A DNA stretch of 64,000 nucleotides from Umbelopsis ramanniana AG (lineage: Eukaryota > Mucoromycota > Umbelopsidomycetes > Umbelopsidales > Umbelopsidaceae): the NCBI RefSeq assembly GCF_025399195.1, contig NW_026252107.1, positions 264,167-328,166 on the forward strand, read 5' to 3'. The notes under the pieces are model-generated. The model was not told where the DNA came from and made no database searches. It saw only the letters and a list, made by a program, of their open reading frames with translations. Below are positions 31,985-42,307 of this stretch, one piece after another. How positions within the stretch are numbered: the first letter of the stretch is position 1; each line of letters opens with the position of its first letter. Both the position numbers and the translations under genes were made by a program.

Positions 31985-33142
31985 ATGAACCCCTTGCAAA
32001 CATTCACATCAACGCCGCGAACCTTCGCCTATGATCAGTTGATTGACATAAAGGTAAGTAGCAGTAATCTATTCTTGCCATGTTGAACGCGGGGCATGGG
32101 GGCTGATTTCTCGAATCTCTTTTAGGGTAGACAAATAGATATCCGAAGTCTGGCCACTCAGTATTACTTGGTTGTTATCTCGTTAAAGAGCGTACAATGC
32201 CCTGTATGCCCGGTATTACTCCAACTCATAAATATGTGTAGCGGAAAAGATGGCAAAGACGAGTTAATCGATCCGTTCACGTCGGAAATCATGCGAATTA
32301 ATCCTGAAGACAAGGAAGTAAGTTATCCTTATTTTATTCCATTGGCAACTAAAGCTTTAATCTGACATATTATAAAGATATATAGAATTCTGTTACAAAA
32401 AGATGCTTATTATATTGTAATTTGTCCGGGCCCTTCAGATGCACTGAGCGAGATTGCAAGGCAGTCTGAATTTGAGCAATACCCATTTATTGCTGATGAC
32501 GAGGATCTATCCATTGCCAAGACGTTAAAATTGAACATGTCTAATAGCGAAATGTGGCCGAGCATTATTCATGTTATTCCAGAATCTTTATCTATGCTTC
32601 CATTATCAATCGGCCGCGGTCCAGGCAACTATGGCATAATGGCACTACTGAAAGGGATCATGAACGAACGAGCAAAGTGGGAACGTAAAGCCTTTCAAGC
32701 TATGAAAGATGCCTCAACTCAAGTTGATAGAACCCGTAGGAAGATGAAAAAGTGGCAAGATGTTATGGTTATTCGGCAAATTAGCAATGACAATAAGTTA
32801 CCATCGGAAATCTTGTATGCCATAATAGCGTTTCTCCCAGATATCCGAGACGTAATCAAGATGCGAGAGGTCTCCTTATTGTTCAATATCACAGCATGCG
32901 AAGTAGTCATATCAAAGTTGCGACATCATACCAGGATTTTGATGGCTTCAGTTCCTCCAAGCGAAGAAATCGAGCTTGTTCTGCAAGAGTCCCTCCGGCA
33001 GTGGAGGAAGCCGACACCCATTTTACGCGGCGCCGATTTTCCAGGGCTTGGCCAGCTAAGAGACGAAGTAAAATCGGCGGAACGATCGTCATTACTAGTG
33101 AATCAGTGGATAAAGAGCGCACGGCCGACACTCACTATCTGA
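31985..33142 (+). CDS. Thioredoxin-fold (peroxiredoxin-like) domain fused to an F-box
   Basis: Three exons (31985-32053, 32126-32317, 32378-33142) give 341 residues. Residues 13-130 look like a thioredoxin/peroxiredoxin-like fold: FAYDQLIDIKGRQIDIRSLA, a strand YYLVVISLKSV, and a CPVC motif at 48-51. YYIVICPGPSDALSEIARQ then reads like the next strand-helix unit. A linker with a Lys/Arg-rich helix follows. Residues 226-262 (NKLPSEILYAIIAFLPDIRD, then a VSLLF end) match an F-box, which binds Skp1 in SCF ubiquitin ligases. The C-terminus has no LRR or WD repeats. The implied role is a redox-sensing or redox-active substrate adaptor, which is inference. Acceptor choice at 32376-32377 is supported by frame only. 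Confidence 0.6.
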
Positions 33143-33359
33143 TGTTCCAACAGTGAAATTTATTTATGGAAATGAAAGTGATATGGAAGGTCACAAAGCA
33201 AGGTATCGTGAAGAACTCAGGTTGGGATTATGTATTTGACTGGATCAATGCATCTTCTGGTTACGAGGGTTCAGCTTTGCGGTGTCACTATCATCCATAC
33301 TATTACGAAAAGAAATGTCAGAAGTGTTCTTATATTGCTAGTGATGTCCAAAAAAACAC

Positions 33360-35499
33360 TTACTCATCGTCTTGATCGTCTTCATCAAGTAATCCGCTTT
33401 GTTCTCCTCCACGGATTAATTCTCGACGCGGAGGCTCTTTTGGTTGACTACTGCTTGCACCAACACTCACAAGCTTTACGCGATTACCACCTTCGTCATC
33501 GCTTTCTTCGTCTCCTAGCTCAAATATGGCAGCTTCGTCATCCATCATTCTACCATCTCCATTTCCTCTACCTTTCATTCCATCATACCCGAGGCCTTCA
33601 GCTCGACGTAAATTATTTTCAAGGTCCATAGCCTCATCTTCGTCTTGACTCAATTGTTCCAATCCGTATCGCGCATTGTTATCAGTTGGTCGCCACAAGA
33701 TAACAATGACGAGGAACACAATAAAGTACAAAATGTTTAGCCAGCCGTCCAACATGAACCATCGGCGCTTCCAGTTTTTGGCTGGCCAATCCGGAGACAA
33801 ACGTGTTCCGAAGTTGAGGATGTTGAGGACAAAGACAACGACCACCATACAGACAGAGAATATCAATAGTCGATAAAGGCGCTTGTACATTTGCGCTTTC
33901 ACATGCTGCTTTCGAATATCTATAAAAATAAAAAGCCAATATTAGCGACAGTGTGTTTGACATTTCACTATGTCCTCAAGACGTTTTCATACCTAAGATA
34001 ACCAACGTCCTATTGATTGAGTTAAGCGTCCAAATGTAGAATGCTGTCATTGTGGTTGCCAAAGGGAAAATAACAAGGAAGACAATGAAGAATCCATGGT
34101 CTTCGGGTTGCATCAGCATAGTTCCAATGACGTACAAGACGCCGAAGAAGAAGTGTGTAGCTGCAAGGATGACACATTTTTTCATGGTAGAACCAAGTGA
34201 TGGTCTGTAATAAACACAAAATTAGAGTGTATTACTACTATCACCAATGGCTTGAAGGTAACAACTTACTTGACCACACCATATCCCATACATACGATTA
34301 GTAGCATAAAGAAGGAGATACTATTACGTGCAGCATTCAGAAGCGCAACAAGAATGAGAAGTCCCCATGCTACCGTAAGGATGAATTAATTAAATGAACC
34401 ACCAAAAATCTCTATGGTCAATCACCTTACATGTTTTTCCGGTCTGATTATACGATTCCCAATATCCCCAATTGAATGCCATCTCTACTGCAAGGAAGAA
34501 AATGACACCTGATATGTAGTTCTAGGACAGAAATGTCAAACCAAGTGGTACATTACAGCACAGATCATTAATCTTCAACTAACCTGCACTGGAAGAATAT
34601 CTCCCCAGTATCGGAAAGTCTGGACTGCCCAGTATAATCCAATAATCAAGTATATTATCGAGAAGACGCCATAAAACTTGAAGTAAAGTCAAAATGTTAG
34701 GATGAAACCGCATCTCCCATTATCTTGATGATAAACTTACTATCAGCTTGGGATAATCAACAGCCGGCAGTTCGCCATATGGAAATCTCCATTCCACCCA
34801 TGCTCCAAAACTTCCATAGGTACCGCTGGCATTCTCGACAGGGACGATAGCTAGGCAATAATAGCCAGTTTTTGAGATAGAGTATATGGCGCCGTCGCTT
34901 TCGTTAACCTTCAGTGAAACAGCTTGATTTAAAATAGTGGTGGTATTTCTCTCGTTCTCTGGAACATTGATGATGAAGGCACCGAGGTCCGATGATGGAC
35001 ATAAGTGGTCGGCGATCGCTGAACTATCGCAAATGTATCTCAGCTGGATATGAATGTTAGCCTCTGACACTGTCAGAAAATGAAATTCCACATATATACT
35101 TACTTCTCCAGTAGAGTTATCGACAACGCCGATCTTATCAAAATCGCTCCATTCATATATCAGAAGGGCTACATCGCCTTCTGACTGATCTTCGAAACCG
35201 ACTGTATAAGAACAAAATCGCGTACATATTACTATATCTGTGTGACTTGGGCGATACGATAGTAATGTTGAGCTCTTACCTCTAATATATGGATCGGTAC
35301 CTCCCGGAATGGCGCTTCTGCTCCACATACCTGAGCATGAGGTGGCACTTTCGTCGCTACTTGAGCTCTAGGGTAATGAGGCAGCTATGAGGGGGAGTAA
35401 CACGAAGGAGTATTATTCTACTTTACTTACCAAATATACGTCAGCACCACTGACCACCAGAGCTAGGGATCCTAAAGCTAATAGAATCCTGGACAGCAT
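33360..35499 (-). CDS. PTM1-type membrane protein (GOST family; GPR107/TMEM87-related)
   Basis: About seven to eight exons. The first, from ATG 35499, encodes a signal peptide (MLSRILLALGSLALVVSGAD). A luminal, N-glycosylated beta-rich domain of about 230 residues follows, with WSDFDKIGVVDNSTGE, ENERNTTTILNQAVSL and YYCLAIVPVENAS. Seven helices come next: YLIIGLYWAVQ..., VIFFLAVEMAFNWGYWESYN, NAARNSISFFMLLIVCMGYG, VVKPSLGSTMKKC and others. The motif VVKPSLG and the acidic, Ser-rich cytoplasmic tail ending DEDDQDDE are typical. GOST proteins sit in the Golgi and endosomes and act in membrane traffic. Exon edges in the middle were not individually fixed. It shares a short promoter with IMP2. 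Confidence 0.85.
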
Positions 35500-35662
35500 T
35501 TTGTAGTAAAATGACGATTATGCCAAGCAGTCGTTTCAAGCACTTGGTCGGAAACATTGAGATTCACGGGCCCGACGGGCATTTAAATTATTCTGTGACA
35601 TTTACGCTTGGAGCTTTTCCACTGGATCTGTCAACAACCCACAGCCTGAACATTATAACCTT
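35500..35662. promoter_or_regulatory. Compact divergent promoter, PTM1-like / IMP2
   Basis: 163 bases between opposite start codons. No TATA box is seen on either side; a CGGGCCCGACGGGC-like GC patch lies at 35568-35580. Confidence 0.45.
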
Positions 35663-36476
35663 ATGACTTCTCGGCTTTGGTCAAATCCAAATGCTCGAGC
35701 GGCTATAAAAACATTGACATGGTTTCCATTGCTTTTCTTCTTTCTGGAAAATGGGTATTCAACTGCCACCGTCCAAGGACGTTCAATGCAGGTGATTTGA
35801 ATAGTTGGCTGTTTTGCCATTAACAGTCCCTTGGTCTATATTATGTGCCTTGCTAGCTAACACACGAGAAATAGCCCACGTTCAATCCAGATTCAAATAA
35901 GCTTTCGCCAGATATTGTTTTATTGAGCCATTGGGGTGCTATTGGACACAAGTTCCAGCGTGGGGAAGTTGTTGCCATGACGTACGTTTTTCATTCACTT
36001 AGTAGTTTGCCGGACTTGATTCATGTCTGTCTAACACTATTGAGACATCAGCTCACCACACGACCCAGATCTGACAATAACGAAGCGAATTATTGCCCTG
36101 GAAGGCGATAGTGTACGACCGCTGCCACAGAGCGATCAGAAGTCAGGTACGTCAGGGGCTAGGACATGTATGCAACTGCTTCTGTCTGAATGACAATAAT
36201 TTTTCACTAGTTGTTTATGTGCCAAAAGGCCATTGTTGGGTGGAAGGAGATGAGCGATTTCATTCTCGGGACAGTAATGCTTTCGGAACAGTAAGTCGCG
36301 TTGGACAGTCGACCACATTCCGGTAACTCACTAATGGTGTATCATAGGTGCCAATGGGTTTAATCAACTCCAAAGTCGTATATATATTATGGCCGCTTTC
36401 GAGATTTGGCAAAGTGGAAGTAAAACCAAACGCGGAGCGTGTTTCGGTTGGCTCAGTAGACCCAATGCGACTTTGA
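35663..36476 (+). CDS. IMP2: Mitochondrial inner membrane protease subunit 2 (Imp2, S26 signal peptidase)
   Basis: Five exons (35663-35791, 35875-35981, 36052-36146, 36211-36290, 36348-36476) give 179 residues, close to the family size. The N-terminal anchor ([18 protein letters not shown]) is followed by catalytic Ser41 in VQGRSMQPTFNP and Lys90 in [15 protein letters not shown], the Ser/Lys dyad. [19 protein letters not shown] and NAFGTVPMGLI form the conserved C-terminal box, ending DPMRL. Imp2 cleaves intermembrane-space sorting signals (cytochrome c1, glycerol-3-phosphate dehydrogenase) with Imp1. The start at 35663 gives a basic presequence ([16 protein letters not shown]). Confidence 0.93.
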
Positions 36477-36855
36477 TTTAAAAAAACTTACAATTTATAG
36501 AGCCAGGCAAGATAATATTTTTTTGTACATAAAAAACATATCACTGAAAAGCGTGTAGATTTCTCGTTATTTCAAAAGATTTACGTCCCAAATCATGATT
36601 GGTTCGTGGTGAGCCCATTGGGCTGGTTTATTATGTACACGGTTTGCCCATTTGTACACAGATTGGTACCTGTGCAAAATATCGCTTGTTTTGTTTCTAC
36701 TTCTACAACATATCAACCCAACTCCACATCAACCTCAGTCTCTATAATTTCCAGTCTGTCCATTATACGTAGTGACGAAGCTTGACTGTTTGTTGTTGTC
36801 AGGGAATTCAAGGCGTTAGGTAGACTATATGGTGTGAAGTATCGTGAACCACCTC
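36477..36855. other. Convergent intergenic region
   Basis: Between the IMP2 stop and the Alba-gene stop. An alternate frame of the Alba gene's last exons continues open into this region down to 36713 (see findings). No separate gene is claimed. Confidence 0.5.
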
Positions 36856-37591
36856 TCATTTTGAGCCGCCAACTTCCTTCGTTGGTGCTTGATAACTAAT
36901 TCATTTGGAAACTTTAATTAGAGTCGTTGTAGGAACACCTTTTGAATAGATGCTAACTTACCCTGAGACCTTTTCTAGCGCCGGTGAAGCTTCTTGACAG
37001 AGATATATCGTCAATACAGGAATATGCTTTGAAACCACCAGTCTGAATTGACGATTAAAATGAAAATCCTGCTAAAAGCTTTGAAATGTCAAAGGCAACT
37101 TACTGGCTAAAGTCCTTTCCCTCAACTGGGTCCCACTTTTCCGTTGCTGTTGAGCTGCCAATCTGTGTATACTGATGTAACGACCCATCCATCCTTCGTT
37201 TAATGATTTCTGCGACTGATACGGTTTTACTGACAGCTTTTCCACTGCCAACTACAACAATAGTCCCATTTTTCTAGTCCCGTTACGACTTAGTCACAAT
37301 TTCACTTGCGAAACAACGAAATGCGCGAGACTTACCTCTAATAATTCTAGACCGACCGTTACATATCGATTTATTTTGCCTGATGTGCTGATGATGATTT
37401 CATTATCAGCATGTTGAAGTAATCCATAATTTTGATCCTCTTCTGCTATTGACCTCGGCTGTCTACGAAAATTCTCCACTGAATGGAAATATACAGCAGT
37501 AAGAAACCCTTCTTTTCTCAATGAGATATTGTTATTGATTACTCACTCTTTACTGAAGTTCGTCTGGTTTTGTTGGGTTGCCGACTATGAT
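36856..37591 (-). CDS. Alba-domain protein, Rpp25-like (RNase P/MRP subunit family)
   Basis: The model has a 5' exon (37591-37547), then 37478-37336, 37273-37104, 37042-36962 and 36895-36856. Translation is inferred to begin with an ATG split by the first intron (A at 37547, TG at 37478-37477), giving MENFRRQPRSIAEEDQNYGL and 144 residues. The Alba fold is plain: NEIIISTSGKINRYVTVGLE, NGTIVVVGSGKAVSKTVSVA and EIIKRRMDGSLHQYTQIGSS. The C-terminal strand HIPVLTIYLCQ is followed by GYQAP, matching the PGYQPP end of family members. Human RPP25 also begins MENFR, which supports the start. These proteins bind RNase P/MRP RNA. The 5' limit of the first exon is not certain. Confidence 0.8.
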
Positions 37592-37784
37592 CTGCGGAAT
37601 ATCGAGCAGTATTTAGTAAGCGTTTAAAGCGATGTATTTGCATTAAGAGCACAGCACAATAGCAGAAGTTTCAGTTGTCTATGTTATAGGTATCATATCC
37701 ATGGCTGGGGTTTTCACGCGCATATATCGCTTGCATCAGCAACATGCTCAAGTTTTGTGGGCTCAGTTCCTCGATGTATAGACA

Positions 37785-38295
37785 ATGCGAGTCTATACAG
37801 CAGATAATGGGCCGAGCAATCAGCAAGATGAATGCCCTTTTGATATTGCTCTTACGAATCCACCGAAAGATGCCAATTTCTTTGGTATCGTGGCTCAGGT
37901 AAAAAGCAGAAGAAAATGTTGTGTTGTGCCTTTGCCGGTCGTTCACATAGCTCGGGAATGGCGGCCAATTGAATCACAAACACATATACCCAGTAGAGCA
38001 TCGTTTCCGAGCTTCAAACCTGAATAACGTTTCGATCTATGTCCGGCCTTACAACCATAGTTCTAAATCTAAGAACCAGGCCGAATTTTCGAACAATGAG
38101 CGGTTGCTGATGCGCGTAGCGATCTGCTTGTAAGTAACTCACCAGCCAGTTCAAACCTTTTACACGAATCATCATGTCTCCACATTTGTGCATTGAACAG
38201 AAAAAAAAGCTGATTCTCACCTTTTTAGTAACTGTCCAACTGTAGATAAGATGCGGTCGGCTGGATCTGCAAACGGTAGAAGAAAAAATCCTTGA
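37785..38295 (+). CDS. Hypothetical small protein, three exons
   Basis: Exons 37785-37898, 37951-38129 and 38229-38295 join in phase to give 119 residues beginning MRVYTADNGPSNQQDECPFD. Both introns have good signals (GTAAAA...CATAG and GTAAGT...TTTTTAG). The protein continues through FGIVAQLGNGGQLNHKHIYP, VEHRFRASNLNNVSIYVRPY and NERLLMRVAICF to GRRKNP. Beta-rich composition is likely. No family is recognised. It diverges from the Alba gene with 193 bases between. An alternative last acceptor at about 38202 would give a shorter C-terminus. The open frames opposite it are shadows. Confidence 0.45.
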
Positions 38296-39169
38296 GGACT
38301 TGGAAAATTTTCGGAAAGAGTATACTCTGCGGGGACCGATATTGTTGTTTTCCGTAAAACTTCGCGTTGTCTGATGAACTATTATGCTTTGTCTTCGTGA
38401 AAAAAAACTGAGTTTTTATTTTTATCTGCACACCGAGTTGAGATGTGAAATCTCGTTTCGAGAGAAATGATATTTGATATTATGGCACTGGAGACTATTC
38501 CTTAGCATCAAAGAGATCGTCGGTGTTTGAATTTAGACTGGGCTAAAATTGAAAACTTGCTTTTTGAAAGGAGCTCATATGGTATTTGACAAAGAGACTT
38601 CGATATTACTCTTGAACAGCTGGCAAAAGCGGCAACTAGCGACGAAAAATTCATAGATATATAACCAGAACCGAAGATAATGTATTTTGGTGTTGTCTTC
38701 TCCCAAAATATGTTAGAAGCTGACCTGATTTTATCTTGCTTGCATACCGACTACCTTCACTTGGTACACACATGTATTATTCTATGCCTTATTGCAACCA
38801 ATATTCTCGTTGTCGCAAAAAATAATGTATAAAAATAAAGTCAGTTGTGTTTATAAGAGTGTACTTACTGCTATAGCGAATTGTCTGAATAATTAGAAAT
38901 TTATGGTGCCGGATTACTTTATATTCAATATACTCAAGTACATCTTCCATGTACTTGTATTACATCGAGATTCGGTTGAAGTACGCAATCTGTTGTTTTG
39001 AAATTCTGTACTGGTTTTGAGCTAGAGAGTTTTTTTATTTAAGATTGCATTTTTATGTATTATCAGCATTAGGTACTGTGTTGTAACTATGAACTTATAA
39101 TATTTTTAAGCAAAGTTTGGAACACTTTTTATGTAACGTTTTGAAATCAAGGATATGAAAAAAAGTGTC
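38296..39169. other. Intergenic region
   Basis: AT-rich. The only protein-like stretch is a stop-interrupted frame at 38482-38664 on the plus strand, listed separately. The rest shows no coding or RNA signal. Confidence 0.4.
38482..38664 (+). pseudogene. Possible coding relic with two in-frame stops
   Basis: One frame from ATG 38482 to TAA 38662-38664 reads MALETIP, TAG (38503), HQRDRRCLNLDWAKIENLLF, ERSSYGI, TGA (38587), QRDFDITLEQLAKAATSDEK, FIDI. The composition looks like real protein on both sides of each stop, but the stretch is short and no relative is known. Confidence 0.22.
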
Positions 39170-39945
39170 CTACGCGAGCATTGCGACAAAGGTTCCAAGA
39201 AGCAACATCAAGGTCGATGCAGTACCAGCTGAGACGCTTACGCCAGCACTGTGGGCTACAGTAGATGATGGTTGTGCTGCTGAAGAGGAGCTAGTGGCAT
39301 TGACCAGGTCAATATGAGGAGCAGGATATCCCAAGTACTGGTTCCATGAAGAAGTGTTTGCGATGCCTCCCCAGGTTGAAGTTCCATTTACGCTGTTAAC
39401 AGGACAATTAGCACATAGGCTTAACCGCTTAAATAGCATATTTCAAAATTTTACCATGTCTGAACCACTGGAAACCAGAGAGTATTTGTGTTATTGTATC
39501 CAGTGGAAGGCAGTTGAATCTGAAGACCAAATTCTTGAAATTGATCATTGGGAAGAAGACCATTGGACCAAGAGATGTTTGATACCGTTTGATTGATTTG
39601 CTGTCCTTCTATGGTAATGGGAGTGGTCAGATTGACATACTGAATGGTAAGGTTCCAGTTAGCGATGACCTCTGGCTTGATAGAGTAGACATTGTCCGGA
39701 ACAGAAACAGAGATGGCAGTGGTAGCAGAGCCACTGCAGCCATGAGGAACGCGAAGCCCAGTATAAAGGTAACTTCCAGGCTATTTTGAAGAATTTTATT
39801 ATACTGCTAACAGCAACAGATTGCATTCAGTGTTAGAATGGGAACGTACCTGGCCAGTTGCTATGGTGAATGTAACATGAGCAGAAGCTTGAAGTACCAT
39901 TGACAAAAGGCATAGACCTGCAAATAGGCTAGTGATGGTTCTCAT
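39170..39945 (-). CDS. Secreted YcnI/DUF1775-like protein with hydrophobic C-terminal tail
   Basis: Three exons (39945-39850, 39780-39455, 39392-39170) give 214 residues. The signal peptide MRTITSLFAGLCLLSMVLQASA leaves a mature N-terminus HVTFTIATGQPGSYLYTGLR. An N-terminal His after signal cleavage is the copper-binding feature of YcnI proteins, known as a copper 'histidine brace' in bacterial members. RVPHGCSGSATTAISVSVPD and PNDQFQEFGLQIQLPS belong to the same domain. A WNQY box follows, then a Ser/Ala linker and a hydrophobic end (TASTLMLLLGTFVAMLA) that could be a GPI signal. TATA box at 40000-40006. Confidence 0.8.
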
Positions 39946-39999
39946 TGTTGGAAAATAAATGTAAAGAGGATGGTTGACTAGGCTTTGTAGTAAGCGACG

Positions 40000-40006
40000 C
40001 TTTATA
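40000..40006 (-). promoter_or_regulatory. TATA box of the YcnI-like gene
   Basis: TATAAAG on the minus strand, 55 bases upstream of ATG 39945. Confidence 0.5.
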
Positions 40007-40239
40007 TGCTTGTTCTCAACAAATGTTACCATGATCCACCGCAAAAATGGCTCAAATAACAGTCCAAAGAGAGGTGCGGGACAATACTTTTATGAAAATC
40101 GCAATCTATTGGCTACCGAAAGTGTTCCAAGATTTCTATATTGGAAGGTGGCAGACCATTGTGTTCCCTGACACCGGTAGCGGTGTCGGTCAATTGAGAA
40201 CTACAGGTTCCAGTTATTCAAAATCAATTTGATGTATGT

Positions 40240-41906
40240 TTACATGCTGGTTTTCAGGTCTTCAGTGCTAAGGACTGCAAGCATATCCTCAACGCGTCCG
40301 AATTTTTCCCTGGGCTTGCCAAACTTTTGTCCCGCTTCAAACTCCATCTTTTCAATCAGTTTCCAGTCAACGTAACTGATTGGTCGGATCTTGTTATCCT
40401 TGAAAAGCTGAAGTAAGCCTTGTGAGCCAGTTTTTTGTCCAATTCCATCCACTTCATTTAAAAAAGGCTTTCCCGCCACAAAGTCAGCTGCCAAAGTATC
40501 GGCTGTTTCGTATGCATCGTTCATTGTCGTTGCGATTACGCCTGTCGGGCCGCGTTTCAACCACCCAGCAGTGTATAAGCCTGGTACCTGATATGATAAG
40601 CCTGGTGAGCCCAAAGATACAATTTTTCAACATAAATAGTGCGGCACCTACTTCATTCTGTCCATTAAGTACCTTTCCATACTTATTAGGAACCCGACCA
40701 CTTGATTCGTCGAAAGGAATGCCTTCCATAGCAATACTTTTATAACCAATGCTTCGTAAGATGAGGCCACACTCTTGAGTGACAAATTGACCAGTCCCAA
40801 TTGCTCGCCTAGATTCAGTTGGGCCATCTAATCTATTAAGCTCGTACTCAATGGCCTTTACATTATTATTGGTGCTGTCAGGTATTATTCTGGACGGGCT
40901 ACGCAAGAAATCAAGCGTCCAAGATTTGTCGCCAGATAGTATATTAGGAGAGCCAATTTCCTTCTCCAATATGCTCATCAATCGCTTCAGAGGTCGAGAT
41001 TTATTCAGATATTCCGCACCATTCGCAAGCTCGCTTTGTAGTAGTTGGACATCTGTATTGAACCGTACACCTGGCAGCTTCATCTGCTCTCGTAATTCTT
41101 TTGCTGTAAATGCAGCCTAGCGCAGTTATAAGGTTAGTATAATAATAATAAAAACATTGCTATCCAAATTTAAAGATGCATACCTGAAGTGGACCTCTTC
41201 TACCTACGACGTGCACATGCTTGATACGACTCTTGCTCAGTGCGTCCAGAGCGTAGTCAGTAACGTCTGTCTTGCGCAATACGTCTATGGGACTAAGGAG
41301 CATTCTGGCAATGTCCAAGGCAACGTTCCCTTGACCAACTATGACGGCAGTATCGGTGCTGTCGAGATCAGGCATCAATTCACGATGATGAGGAAGACCA
41401 TTGTACCAGCCAACAAAGGATCTTGCCGAGTATACATTTGGCAAATCTTCTCCCGGGATATTGAGCCGCCTGTCTTCACTAGCTCCATATGAGAAAACAA
41501 TGGCGTCGTAGTTTGACTTGAGAGCAGATAGAGGGAGGTCTTTGCCACCAACGTGGACGTTTCCGAGGAACGTGAATCGGTCATCTGTTGCGACTTCATC
41601 AAATTTATTCATGACGTTCTGAATGATAGAATTGTTGTTAATAAATCGCGGCTAGCGAGCTCGTACTTTTGTTTATCGCAATTTTTTTTGTACCTTTACT
41701 TCTGGGTGATCAGGAGCGACACCAAACCGAACCAAACCGTGAGGTACTGGCAGGCTCTCGAACATGTCGATTTTGACGTCGGGAATGTCTTTAAGGACAC
41801 GATGAGCAGTATAAAAACCTGCAGGACCGCTACCAATTACTGCCACCTGCAGTGGCCTGCCGCGGATTGCAGTCGAAAATGCTCTCATAGCACTGCTATT
41901 GAGCAT
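40240..41906 (-). CDS. ARH1: NADPH:adrenodoxin oxidoreductase (ferredoxin reductase), mitochondrial
   Basis: Four exons (41906-41694, 41618-41184, 41116-40652, 40587-40240) give 486 residues. A presequence ([18 protein letters not shown]) precedes the FAD motif [18 protein letters not shown] and [17 protein letters not shown]. The NADPH-binding [14 protein letters not shown] and [15 protein letters not shown] follow, then [20 protein letters not shown] and [20 protein letters not shown]. This enzyme passes electrons from NADPH to mitochondrial ferredoxin for Fe-S cluster assembly and heme A synthesis. Every family motif is intact. Confidence 0.95.
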
Positions 41907-42307
41907 TATTGTATGAATTGTTGTTTGTAAAGAGATTCAAGGTCCCGTCGGATAAAATTGGCCGGACCCAAACTCGTTGCCGTGCTGAAAATGCTAAAAA
42001 ATTTGTTATGCCAGGGTGCTAGGCTCCGTTAATGAGTCAGAACATCTCGTATGAACTACCGACCTTCTCAACCGTAATTCAGTTATGAGTATAGGATTGT
42101 ATTACCGTATATACGTCAAGAAGACATCATGAACTTTGGTTCTGGTCAAACAGAACTCTTGTCAGCTTTATTGTCTGATGATTTTCCATAGACATTTTAT
42201 GTATGCCAAATGGAGATGAAAAAATGCCAGCGTCTATGATTTTTATGATGAAAGTATGCAAACACCTCTGTTACCTCTGCATGAGTTCGTTAATGCTATA
42301 ATTTAGG
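41907..42307. other. Intergenic region
   Basis: 5' region of ARH1 and 3' region of the GH16 gene, both minus strand. No gene is seen. Confidence 0.5.
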
